Below, piece by piece: positions 49,650 through 58,116 of a DNA stretch of 64,000 nt (the stretch's first letter is position 1; the number at the start of each line of letters is the position of its first letter). Made by a program: the position numbers and the translations under genes. Source of the DNA: Occultella glacieicola (GTDB taxonomy: Bacteria > Actinomycetota > Actinomycetes > Actinomycetales > Beutenbergiaceae); the NCBI RefSeq assembly GCF_004353825.1, contig NZ_SMNA01000012.1, positions 62,001 to 126,000 on the forward strand, written 5' to 3'. The notes under the pieces were generated by a model, which was not told the DNA's origin, made no database searches, and saw nothing but the letters and a program-made list of their open reading frames with translations.

Positions 49650-51052
49650 GCGGTGTCCTCTCGTGGGTTCGGCTGCTGGTCGGGTTCGTATCTGTGAACG
49701 GTCTGGGTATGGCTGACGAGTGCCCGGCAGGCTGGGGTGTCCTGGACGCTGCCCAGGGCACGCGCCTGGAGCAGGGCGTTTCCGAGCAGGGATGCCTCCA
49801 CCGGTCCGGCGAGAACGGTCCGGCCGGCGGCGGTGGCCAGGGCTCGTCCGAGGATCGGCAGGGCAGCACCACCGCCCACGAGATGGATGGCCTGGCCCCG
49901 GGTTCCGAGCATGGCCTCGAGGTCCTCGATCGCTCGCACGAATGTCAGGACCAGGCTGTCGATGATGGCTCGCACCATCTCGGCACGATTCGCCGGACCC
50001 CGGCCGGACCTCTCCCGGGTCAGCTCGGCGATGAGGGTCGGCATGTCCTCGGGTGCGAACAGGCGGGGATCCTCGCTGTCGAAGACCAACTGGCCCGCCG
50101 GAAGCACAGCGGCGGCCGCGAGCAACGGGTCCGCGGGCGTGTCGGTCCAACGGCCCAGGCACTGGTTCAACAGCCACAGCCCGGCCGCATTGCGGTGGAT
50201 CGTGCTGACTCCGTCGACACCGAGTTCGTTGACGAATCCGGTACCGAGCGCGCTCTCGGCGGGGAGGCGCTCGGCCGACTCGACTCCGACGAGGGCCCAC
50301 GTTCCGCACGAGATATAGATGAAGTCGTCGCTTCCGGCAGGAGTGGCCACGATGGCTGATGCGGTGTCATGCCCGGCGACCGTCACGAGCGGCGTCCGGC
50401 CCGCCACGCCTAATTGGTCACACAGGTGCGGCAGGAGCTCGCCCCGGACGGTGCCGCACGGCTGTACCTGTGGCATCGCGTTCCGGTGGATGCCCACGTT
50501 GGCCAACAGCTCCGCTGACCAGCCCAGCGTCCGGAGATCGAACAACTGGGTGGTGCTCGCCCACGAGCAGTCGGTCGCTGCGTGGCCAGTCAGGCGATAT
50601 GCGACAAGATCACCGATCGACAGCAACTTGGCGGTCCTGCCGAGTGTCGGCTTGGGCTCAGTGAGCAGTTGGGCAGCGGTGCTGAAGTCATGGGGCATCA
50701 GGCCCGTGATCGCCCTCGTCCTGCGCTCGTCGAAGCGACGGCTCACTCCCCGCGTCCGCGTGTCCCGGTATCGGAAGGGCGCGCCGATGAGGGAGCCACC
50801 TCGCTCGAGCAAGCCATAGTCGGCCCCCCACGCGTCGATGCCGACGCTGTCGATCGGCCCGTGGTCAGCAACCTGCCGAGCGGCGTCGAGCGTGAGCGTC
50901 ATGAGTTCCTCGAAGTCCCACCGCGCACCGCGGCTGTCCGAGGTCGGCGTGGCGAACCTGATCAGGTCGAGCACCCTCAACTCGGACTCATCGACGTGGA
51001 CACGAGCGACGCGACCGCTCGTTGCGCCCAGGTCGATCGCCATTGCGTGCAT
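49646..51052 (-). CDS. rhaB: Rhamnulokinase
   Basis: 468-residue FGGY kinase. MAIDLGATSGRV opens the first domain, and SVGIDAWGADYGLL, VTVAGHDTASAIVA and YISCGTWALVGVE are typical for rhamnulokinases, which phosphorylate L-rhamnulose at O1. The kinase, isomerase and aldolase together give the complete classical L-rhamnose route. First gene of the leftward operon, divergent from the DUF4838 gene across a 217-bp gap. Confidence 0.94.
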   Translation of the reverse strand: MHAMAIDLGATSGRVARVHVDESELRVLDLIRFATPTSDSRGARWDFEELMTLTLDAARQVADHGPIDSVGIDAWGADYGLLERGGSLIGAPFRYRDTRTRGVSRRFDERRTRAITGLMPHDFSTAAQLLTEPKPTLGRTAKLLSIGDLVAYRLTGHAATDCSWASTTQLFDLRTLGWSAELLANVGIHRNAMPQVQPCGTVRGELLPHLCDQLGVAGRTPLVTVAGHDTASAIVATPAGSDDFIYISCGTWALVGVESAERLPAESALGTGFVNELGVDGVSTIHRNAAGLWLLNQCLGRWTDTPADPLLAAAAVLPAGQLVFDSEDPRLFAPEDMPTLIAELTRERSGRGPANRAEMVRAIIDSLVLTFVRAIEDLEAMLGTRGQAIHLVGGGAALPILGRALATAAGRTVLAGPVEASLLGNALLQARALGSVQDTPACRALVSHTQTVHRYEPDQQPNPREDTA

Positions 51053-51209
51053 CGTCGCTCCTTGGACCGCTCCAATACCCCTGGCCAGCGAACCTAGGCG
51101 CGGGCAGAGGTCGCCGTCAAGAGCCCGTTCGATCGCGAGCTAATCTTCGCCGTGATGCTTCAGTTCAGGCTGCGAAGTGCCTTGACAGCACCTGCAGAAC
51201 CTGCCACCG

Positions 51210-51239
51210 TTCAAAGGTTGAATCGCTCCAATGCTTGGA
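51210..51239. promoter_or_regulatory. Tandem 13-bp palindromic operators of the rhamnose locus
   Basis: TTCAA-AGG-TTGAA at 51210-51222 and TCCAA-TGC-TTGGA at 51227-51239 have the same layout, T(T/C)CAA-N3-TTG(A/G)A, with centres 17 bases apart. They lie in the divergent gap 51053-51269, near the DUF4838 start, and are candidates for the LacI-type regulator encoded at 53658-54656. TTGACA at 51182-51187 may be a -35 but no matching -10 was found. Confidence 0.65.
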
Positions 51240-51269
51240 TTCGAACGTCCCCACAACGGAGAGTGGACA

Positions 51270-53651
51270 ATGCGACACACCAGCACACCGGAGACCCTCG
51301 TCCCGCCGACACCTGACAGTCCACGTGGCATCGTGACCCGACGCACTGCCCTACGCGCGGGCGCCGCGCTCGGTGCGACGGTAGGGGTCCTTGGTACGGC
51401 CCAGGCGGCACATGCCAACGGTCAGGCGAGCGGGCACCGCCGCCTGCCGCTCGCCCGGGGCGGGCGAACCTCCTATAGCGTCTACCTCGGAGCCGAGGAG
51501 AGTCCCGTCGCGCGACACGCGGCGCAGGAATTGGTCGACTACCTCGGCGAGATCACCGGTGCATCGTTCCCGCTCGTCGTGGCGCCCGAACCGCCGCGGT
51601 CCGGGCAACTGATCGTCGTCGGCCGTCATAACCCCGTGGCCGTTGCCGCGGACCTGCCCTTCGCGGACCTCTCCGATGACGGCTTCTGCCTGCGCACGGT
51701 CGACACCGACCCCGAGGCGAGCGACCGCGCCAGCATCCTCATCGCGGGCGCCGGCGACCGGGGCACGCTCTACGGCGTCTACTGGTTCCTGGATCGCCTG
51801 TGCGGCGTTCGGTGGTTCGGCCCCGAGTACACGGTCGTTCCGCGCCAGCGGGTGCTGACGCTGCGGCAGTCGGAGGTGAACGCCGTCAAGGTGCCGCGGT
51901 TCCGCTTCCGGGAGGTGTTCGCGGCGGATGGTGCGGACCAGGCGTTCCGGCACCGCAACCTGCTGAACGGCAACAGTCACCACCTGCGCGAGCAGCCATG
52001 CCCGCCGGAGCTCGATAGCTGGTCCGACTTCTGGCCCTACGAGGCACACAACTTCCACCAGATCGTGTCGGACCAGAGTTTGTGGCACGGCGGTCAGCTC
52101 TTGGCGATGGAACCGGCGACCCGTGATCAGGCCACCGCCGAACTGATCCAGCGGATCGACGCGAAGATCGAGGAGGGCCGCGACCCGTCGTTCGGGTTCA
52201 GCCAGATGGACTGGTCATGGCAGCCGGACGCGGACAGTGCCGCCTTCGCCGACGCGCACGGCGGGGCACTGTCGGCACCGATCATCGACATGCTGAACGA
52301 GGTCGCGGACGAGGTCGGTCAAGTGATCCCGGACGCCCGACTGGCCACCCTTGCGTACCAGTTCACCTTCCGCCCACCGACCGGCCTGGAAGTCAGCGAC
52401 CGGGTCCTCATCACCGCGGCACCGATCTGGGCCGACTTCGCTCACCCCCTGTTCGGCGAGGGCAACCCCGAGACGGCGGCCGACCTGGACGGGTGGACCC
52501 AGCTCACCGACCAGATCGTCGTCTGGACCTACAACACGAACTTCGAGAACTACCTGCTGCCGTTCCCGAACTGGTGGACGATGTGCGAGTCGCTGAAGCA
52601 ACTGGCCGAGAGATCGGTCCAGGGGTACTTCGGTCAGGCCGCCTGGGACAACGGCGGCGGCGCCGAGACCGCCGAGCTGCGCGCCTGGGTCCTCGCACGG
52701 CTGCTCTGGGACCCCGAGCTCGAACCCGACGAACTCATCAGGGAGTTCGTCGACAACTACTACGGCGCCGGCGGCACTCAGGTCTATGAGTACCTGGAAC
52801 TGCTGGCCGACTCGGTCACCTCGACCGGAGCGGCACTGCCCTGCTACATCTCGTCGGTCGCGCCTGCGTACCTGCCCTTCGAGACGGTGTGGCAGGCGGA
52901 CCTGCTCCTCGACCGCGCGGAGCGGAACGTCCGCCGTGACGAAATCCTGCTCACGCACGTGCGGATCCTGCGGATGGGCCTCGACATGGTCATCCTCCTG
53001 CGCCGCAACGAGCTCGCCAGCGCCGCGGCAGAACACGACATCCGTTGGGACCTAGAGATCGATCGTCGGATCGCCCGGTTCAACGGCGCACTCGACGCCT
53101 CGGGAATGACCGCTTTCCGGGAGATCCTTGCCGGCGCCGCGTTGGGCGACGTCGACTGGCTTCGCCGGTTGGTCAGCATCACGCCCAGCCCGGCAGCGCC
53201 GCCCGCCGAGGTCGCGGGCCTGCCCGCGAGCGACTGGGTCGACTATCAGGAGCTGGACTTCACGCTCTATCCCTTGAACGCCGACGTCGTCGAGGACGCG
53301 GCCGCCTCGAGCGGATACGCGGCCCGGATGACCGGCGGTTCGATCGACTGGGGGATCCAGCTCGAGCTGAGCCTGCTTCCGCCGGACATCGACTGGACGG
53401 TCTATGTTGTGGTCCGTGCCGACACCCAGTCCGAGGATCCGACAGCTCGCGCTATGTCGATCGGCGTCTACCCGCCGTTCGGCAACTACATCGATCTCAG
53501 CGTCGGACAATTCTCGGACGGCGCCTTCCACACGATCGAGGTGCCCGGGACCTACCGGAGCGACAGTGCGGAGGTCGTCTGGGTCCAACCCCCCGGCTCG
53601 ACCGCCATCTCCCACCTGTACGTCGACCGGATCTTCGCGGTCAGGGCGTAG
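51270..53651 (+). CDS. Tat-exported DUF4838 protein, putative glycoside-active enzyme
   Basis: 793 residues. A twin-arginine signal (TRRTALRAGAALGATVGV) ends at about residue 50. Residues about 65-160 look like the alpha-glucuronidase/hexosaminidase N-terminal domain that assists catalysis (YLGAEESPVARHAAQELVDY); the central part, about 200-600, is DUF4838 with SQMDWSWQPD, YNTNFENYL and FGQAAWDNGGGAE; the C-terminal 130 residues form a beta-sandwich that may bind sugar. DUF4838 is thought to be a TIM-barrel glycosidase-like domain. Beside rhamnose genes it could act on a rhamnose-containing glycan. GGAG precedes ATG 51270. Confidence 0.85.
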   Translation: MRHTSTPETLVPPTPDSPRGIVTRRTALRAGAALGATVGVLGTAQAAHANGQASGHRRLPLARGGRTSYSVYLGAEESPVARHAAQELVDYLGEITGASFPLVVAPEPPRSGQLIVVGRHNPVAVAADLPFADLSDDGFCLRTVDTDPEASDRASILIAGAGDRGTLYGVYWFLDRLCGVRWFGPEYTVVPRQRVLTLRQSEVNAVKVPRFRFREVFAADGADQAFRHRNLLNGNSHHLREQPCPPELDSWSDFWPYEAHNFHQIVSDQSLWHGGQLLAMEPATRDQATAELIQRIDAKIEEGRDPSFGFSQMDWSWQPDADSAAFADAHGGALSAPIIDMLNEVADEVGQVIPDARLATLAYQFTFRPPTGLEVSDRVLITAAPIWADFAHPLFGEGNPETAADLDGWTQLTDQIVVWTYNTNFENYLLPFPNWWTMCESLKQLAERSVQGYFGQAAWDNGGGAETAELRAWVLARLLWDPELEPDELIREFVDNYYGAGGTQVYEYLELLADSVTSTGAALPCYISSVAPAYLPFETVWQADLLLDRAERNVRRDEILLTHVRILRMGLDMVILLRRNELASAAAEHDIRWDLEIDRRIARFNGALDASGMTAFREILAGAALGDVDWLRRLVSITPSPAAPPAEVAGLPASDWVDYQELDFTLYPLNADVVEDAAASSGYAARMTGGSIDWGIQLELSLLPPDIDWTVYVVVRADTQSEDPTARAMSIGVYPPFGNYIDLSVGQFSDGAFHTIEVPGTYRSDSAEVVWVQPPGSTAISHLYVDRIFAVRA

Positions 53652-53657
53652 CACTTC

Positions 53658-54656
53658 GTGGTGAACATCGAGGACGTGGCCCGGCTGGCCGCCGTCGGCC
53701 GCTCGACGGTCAGCAACGTCATGAACCGGCCGCACATCGTCGCCCCAGCGACGCGCAAGCGCGTCCTCGATGCCATGGAGAACCTGGGATTCGTGCCGAA
53801 CGAGTCCGCCCGCGTGCTCGCGGGCGGACCCGGTCGTTTCGTCGGCGTGGTCGTCCACGACGCCTCGAACCCGTTCTTCGGGGAGATCATCCGCACGGTC
53901 GAGGACGCCGCTCTCAACCTTCGCTACATCGTCTCCACCACGAACACCGGCGCGGACCCGGTGCGCGAGTCGACGGCCGTGGAGCTGCTCATCCAGCAAC
54001 GCGCCTCGGGGGTCCTGATCACCCCCTCGGCCCTGCCCGCCGATGCCCTCGGCCGCCTGCGCCGCATCGGCACGAAGGTCGTGGTGCTCGACGCACCCGG
54101 AGAGTCCGGCACCTGTTCGGTGGCCATGGATGACACGGCCGGTGGCCGGCTGGCGGGTCAACACTTCCTCGACTACGGCTACCGGAGCTTCGCGTTCATA
54201 GGCACGCCGGCGCGCACGACGCAGCACGCCGCGCGCCTGGCCGGGTTCCGGGCGGCGCTCGAGGAGAGCCCGTTGGGTCGCCGCCTCGACGTCCAGGTGA
54301 TCGAGGTTCCTCACGAGGACATCGTCAGCGGTCGGCAGGCGGCGGAGCGGCTCCAGCACCGGGACTCCCCCGTCGCCGTGCTCTGCGGCAACGACCTGAT
54401 CGCCATGGGCCTGTCCTTCGCCCTGCAGGAACGCGGCACGGTCGTCCCCCAGGATGTGACGATCTGCGGCTACGACGACATCGACATGGTGCGCTACCTC
54501 AGCGTTCCCCTCACCACCGTGCGCCAGCCCGTGCGCGACATGGCGCGCACCGCCCTCGACCTCCTGGTCGAGGAGATGAGGAGCCCCGAGCACGAGCACC
54601 AGGCCGTGCTGTTCGCCCCGGAACTCATGATCCGAGCCTCGACCGCCCGCCAGTAG
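53658..54656 (+). CDS. LacI-family transcriptional regulator
   Basis: 332 residues. HTH at about 3-50 (NIEDVARLAAVGRSTVSNVM) with the hinge, then a sugar-binding sensor (VGVVVHDASNPFFGEIIRTV, ICGYDDIDMVRYLSVPLTTV). It starts 6 bases after the DUF4838 stop, in the same operon, so it is probably self-regulated together with the rhamnose genes; the tandem palindromes at 51210-51239 are the likely target. Two successive GTG codons (53658, 53661) could be the start. Confidence 0.92.
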   Translation: MVNIEDVARLAAVGRSTVSNVMNRPHIVAPATRKRVLDAMENLGFVPNESARVLAGGPGRFVGVVVHDASNPFFGEIIRTVEDAALNLRYIVSTTNTGADPVRESTAVELLIQQRASGVLITPSALPADALGRLRRIGTKVVVLDAPGESGTCSVAMDDTAGGRLAGQHFLDYGYRSFAFIGTPARTTQHAARLAGFRAALEESPLGRRLDVQVIEVPHEDIVSGRQAAERLQHRDSPVAVLCGNDLIAMGLSFALQERGTVVPQDVTICGYDDIDMVRYLSVPLTTVRQPVRDMARTALDLLVEEMRSPEHEHQAVLFAPELMIRASTARQ

Positions 54657-54746
54657 CCGTCGCACGCTGTTCCAGGGTTGCCGTCCTGAAGACGCGGACC
54701 GCTCCCCCTCGCCGCATCACCGAAGGAGACGATCATTCCTGACTGC

Positions 54747-56960
54747 ATGCCTCCCGATCATCACGGTGCCTGGATCACCTCGGCAGCGTGGCAACGGGAC
54801 CCGGACGGTCCGCTGCCCGTGCTGGCCCGCGCCTTCCAGGTGGCGGGCGAACCCGCCGACGCCACGCTGAGCATCGCCGGCCTCGGCGTGTACTGCGCAC
54901 GCATTGCGGGCAGGAGGGTCACGTCGGCACTCCTCGAACCGGGCTACACCGACTACCGCATCCGCACCGAATGGGCCGCCCACGACGTGACCGACCTGCT
55001 GACCACCGGGCGGAACGTGCTGAGCATCGACCTCGGCCCCGGCTGCTACCGCTCGGCCCCGGCCGATGACCGCTGGACCAAGATCCACACCGACTTCGGT
55101 GACCTCGGGGCCTGCGCGGTCCTGGAGTGGCGCGATGCGAGCGGCACGCACCGCCTGGCCACCGACCTGACCTGGCACGCGACCCTCGGACCGGTGCGCC
55201 GCGCGAACTGGGTGGGCGGCGAGGACTACGACGCCCACCACCTCGCCGACCTGACCACGGTGCAGGACTGGCCGGACGCCGTCGGGGCCAGGATGCCGAG
55301 CGAGCTGGTGCTGACCCGCAAGCAGATCCCACCGCTCGAGCGTGTCGAGGACCTGCCTACGGTCGCGCTGACCGAACCTGCGCCCGGTGTCTACGTGGCC
55401 GACTTCGGGGTCAACTTCGCCGGGTGGGTCGAACTCGATCTGCCGGCCCGCACGAGCGTCACGCTGCGCCCTGCTGAGCTCCTGAACCCGGACGGCTCCA
55501 TCGATCCGCGCACCCAGGGCTGGGGGCCCGTCTATCACCGGGTCAGCACGGCCGAGTCCCGGCTGACCTGGCATCCGCAGTACATGTACAACGGGCTGCG
55601 CTACCTGGAGATCGAGGGGCTCAGCCAGGCACCGGCAACCGATTCCGTGCGCGGCATCGTGATCGCCGCGGGGGCCGAGTCGGCTGGTGACTTCCATTGT
55701 TCCGACGAGCGGCTCAACTCGACCCACCGGATCATCAAGCGTGCCGTGACGTCCAACATGTACTCGATGTTCACGGACTGTCCGCAGCGCGAGAAGCTCG
55801 GCTACCTGGAGCAGCTGCACCTGGCCTTCGACACGCTCCACTGGAACTACGACGTCGGCGCGCTCCTCGAGAACACGCTGCGGATCGCTCGGGAGGCCCA
55901 GGCGGAGTCGGGTCACCTCGGGCTCTACGTACCGGAATGGGATCCGTTCCCGGACCCGTGGCGCGGCGACGTCAACTTCGGTGCCGCGCTCGTGTTCGTG
56001 CCGTGGCAGCTCTACCGGGCCTACGGTGACGACGGGATCCTCCGAACCACCTATTCGGCCTCGGTCCTTTGGGTGGAGCACGTCCTCGCCTCCCGCACCG
56101 ACGGCGTGATCGAGTACGGACTTGGTGACTGGGACGGCCGGGAGCCACGACACGTGCCGCTGGTCGCCACGGCCACCCTCGCCCGTGCCTGCACGGTGCT
56201 GGCGCTGACGGCGGCGGCCCTCGGCGACGACGCGGACCGGGCCCGGTGGGACACCCAGGCCGACGATCTTCGGACCATGGTGTCCGACCGCTTCGTGGCG
56301 CCGGACGGGCGAGTTGGGGGCGGCACCGTCGCCGAGCTGGCAATCGCACTGCAGAACGGGGTGGTTCCGAAGCACCTCGTGCCCGCGGCACGCGAGGAAC
56401 TCGCACAACGCATCCTCGCCGACGACCTGCGCCTCGACGTCGGCGAGGTGGCGATGGCGGCGCTGCTCGGCGTGCTCGCCGACGCCGGCCAGCATGACCT
56501 GATCCACGCCGTCACCGTCCAGGATCGCCACCCCGGCTACGGCTACCAGCTCCGCCACGGCGCCACCTCCCTCACCGAGACCTGGGACGGGCCCACCTTC
56601 GGATTCAGCCAGAACCACTTCATGAACGGCGTCGTCGACCACTGGTTCTTCTCCCATCTGGTGGGCATCCAGCAGTCGGCACGGTCGGTCGCCTACCGCG
56701 AGCTCGTGATCCGGCCGCAGCTGGTGCCCGGGGTGACCTCGGCCCGGGCATCGCACCGCACGCCGGCCGGCGAAGTCTCAGCCGACTGGAGCCTCGACGG
56801 CGCCCAGTTCACACTGACCCTCAAGACACCTCGAGGAACTCGTGCCACCGTCGAACTGCCCGACGGCACCGTGATCGACGTCGCGGGCCCCGTGAACACC
56901 GTTGGGTGCGCCTTGGCTGAGCGGACGCAGGTGACAACCCGACGGCGGGGGCCTTCCTGA
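54747..56960 (+). CDS. GH78 alpha-L-rhamnosidase, cytoplasmic
   Basis: 737 residues. Beta-sandwich modules to about 290, then the GH78 (alpha/alpha)6 barrel. Asp344 and Glu349 in TDCPQREKLGYLEQ, Glu355 in the same block, and Glu611 in SLTETWDG match the catalytic region; the EKLG-LEQ variant is common in one branch of GH78. It releases L-rhamnose from glycosides. No signal peptide exists, so short rhamnosides must be imported first. ATG 54747 is 18 bases from AAGGAG (54723-54728); an in-frame ATT at 54735 has ideal spacing and may be the true start. The terminal hairpin overlaps its 3' end. Confidence 0.92.
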   Translation: MPPDHHGAWITSAAWQRDPDGPLPVLARAFQVAGEPADATLSIAGLGVYCARIAGRRVTSALLEPGYTDYRIRTEWAAHDVTDLLTTGRNVLSIDLGPGCYRSAPADDRWTKIHTDFGDLGACAVLEWRDASGTHRLATDLTWHATLGPVRRANWVGGEDYDAHHLADLTTVQDWPDAVGARMPSELVLTRKQIPPLERVEDLPTVALTEPAPGVYVADFGVNFAGWVELDLPARTSVTLRPAELLNPDGSIDPRTQGWGPVYHRVSTAESRLTWHPQYMYNGLRYLEIEGLSQAPATDSVRGIVIAAGAESAGDFHCSDERLNSTHRIIKRAVTSNMYSMFTDCPQREKLGYLEQLHLAFDTLHWNYDVGALLENTLRIAREAQAESGHLGLYVPEWDPFPDPWRGDVNFGAALVFVPWQLYRAYGDDGILRTTYSASVLWVEHVLASRTDGVIEYGLGDWDGREPRHVPLVATATLARACTVLALTAAALGDDADRARWDTQADDLRTMVSDRFVAPDGRVGGGTVAELAIALQNGVVPKHLVPAAREELAQRILADDLRLDVGEVAMAALLGVLADAGQHDLIHAVTVQDRHPGYGYQLRHGATSLTETWDGPTFGFSQNHFMNGVVDHWFFSHLVGIQQSARSVAYRELVIRPQLVPGVTSARASHRTPAGEVSADWSLDGAQFTLTLKTPRGTRATVELPDGTVIDVAGPVNTVGCALAERTQVTTRRRGPS

Positions 56961-56972
56961 GGCACCCCGCCG
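56943..56972. terminator. Bidirectional terminator hairpin
   Basis: CGGCGGGG (56943-56950) pairs with CCCCGCCG (56965-56972); inside, GCCT pairs with AGGC, leaving a 5-base loop and one unpaired A. The structure spans the stop of the rhamnosidase gene and the gap to the convergent aldolase gene, so it can stop transcription from both sides, although neither side has a T-run. Confidence 0.75.
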
Positions 56973-56986
56973 CCGGGAGACCCGAC

Positions 56987-57991
56987 TCAGGCGAGGCTCA
57001 GTGCCGCGGCTTCCCGCACCGGCGTGCCCACATAGTCGCCGGCGTGCCCGGCCTGCCCGAAAATGCCCATGCGCTCGGCGATGATCGCCGACATCGCTGC
57101 GCGGCCGGCCTTCGCGGCGGGCGCCGGGTCAGCGGCCAGCGGGTCCTCGGCGAGCGCCACCCGCATCGCGGCGGCGTAGGCCATGTGGGAGTCCATGCCC
57201 TGGTTGATCTTCGTGACGCCGAGCTTCGTCGAGCGGGCCTTCTCCTCGTCGGGCACGCCCCACGACTCGGGCAGGCCACCGCCGTGGGCGTTGATGACCG
57301 CACGCAGGTGCGCGGGCAGCGAGGACGACCCGTGCATCACCAGGTGGGTGTCCGGGATGAGCGCCGCGATCGTCTCGATGAGGTCCATGCGCAGCACCGT
57401 GCCGTCCGGCGGGCTGGTGAACTTGTAGGCGCCGTGCGAGGTGCCGATCGCCACCGCGAGCGCGTCCACGCCCGTCTCCTCGACGAACCGCTTCGCCTCC
57501 TCGGGGTCGGCCAGGACGATCTCGGCGTGCGTCGCCCCGTCCTTGGACCCACCGATCGTGCCGAGCTCGGCCTCGATCGAGACGCCACGCTCACGCGCGT
57601 ACGCCACCACCCGCTTGGTCACCTCGACATTCGCCTCAAAGCTCGTGGGCTTGTGGGTGACGGGGTCGAGGCTGCCGTCGATCATCACGCTCGAGAACCC
57701 GGCGTCGACCGCCCGCTTGCAGGTCTCGAAGTCCGGCCCGTGGTCGAGGTGCACCACGACCGGGATCTGCGGGTAGTGGTCCACGGTACGCAGCAGCAGG
57801 TCCCAGTACAGCTCGTCCGACGCGAATGCCGAGGCCCCTGCGATCGTCTGCACGATCACCGGCGAGTTCGTGGCCGCCGCGGCATCGAGCACCGCCTCCA
57901 CCTGCTCGATGTCGGTCACGTTGAACGCCCCGACCCCGTAGCCGCCGGCGCGTGCGTGGTCGAGTACCTCCCGCAGGGAGCAGAGTGTCAT
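56987..57991 (-). CDS. Class II ketose-bisphosphate aldolase
   Basis: 334 residues of the class II fructose/tagatose-bisphosphate aldolase family (zinc-dependent). The zinc/catalytic loop is HLDHGPDFETC with Asp83 and His84; EAELGTIGGSKDG, IGTSHGAYK and MHGSSSLP are the other metal and phosphate-binding blocks. It cleaves a ketose bisphosphate to dihydroxyacetone phosphate and an aldehyde. The long C-terminal part with EEKARSTKLGVTKINQG is like that of Fba proteins. Divergent from the FGGY kinase, which may provide the first phosphate. Central glycolytic function is unlikely in this setting. Confidence 0.9.
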   Translation of the reverse strand: MTLCSLREVLDHARAGGYGVGAFNVTDIEQVEAVLDAAAATNSPVIVQTIAGASAFASDELYWDLLLRTVDHYPQIPVVVHLDHGPDFETCKRAVDAGFSSVMIDGSLDPVTHKPTSFEANVEVTKRVVAYARERGVSIEAELGTIGGSKDGATHAEIVLADPEEAKRFVEETGVDALAVAIGTSHGAYKFTSPPDGTVLRMDLIETIAALIPDTHLVMHGSSSLPAHLRAVINAHGGGLPESWGVPDEEKARSTKLGVTKINQGMDSHMAYAAAMRVALAEDPLAADPAPAAKAGRAAMSAIIAERMGIFGQAGHAGDYVGTPVREAAALSLA

Positions 57992-58057
57992 GGTGTTGGC
58001 CTTTCAGGTTGAAGACGGCGCAAGGTGCGAGCGCTCGATCGGGCCCGCTCGGGCGCT

Positions 58058-58104
58058 ACCATAACAGAACGAAGCCAAATGACATTGGTTTAGTTACGTT
58101 CGAA
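58058..58104. promoter_or_regulatory. Divergent control region with DeoR-type box
   Basis: Between the aldolase and FGGY kinase genes are GAACG (58067-58071) with CGTTC (58097-58101), and CCAA (58075-58078) with TTGG (58085-58088). The block TTACGTTCGAA at 58094-58104 matches CTACTTTCGAA at 60409-60419 in 9 of 11 positions. Leftward TATGGT (58063-58058) may be the -10 of the aldolase. These are probable sites for the DeoR regulator at 59568. Confidence 0.6.
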
Positions 58105-58116
58105 GGAGTCCAGTAG

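Noticed and set aside
54747-56960. GH78 protein as an inactive enzyme because DERLGWTGD is changed
   Set aside because: The EKLG-LEQ variant keeps the acidic residues (Asp344, Glu349, Glu355, Glu611) and is common in a GH78 branch, so loss of activity is not indicated.
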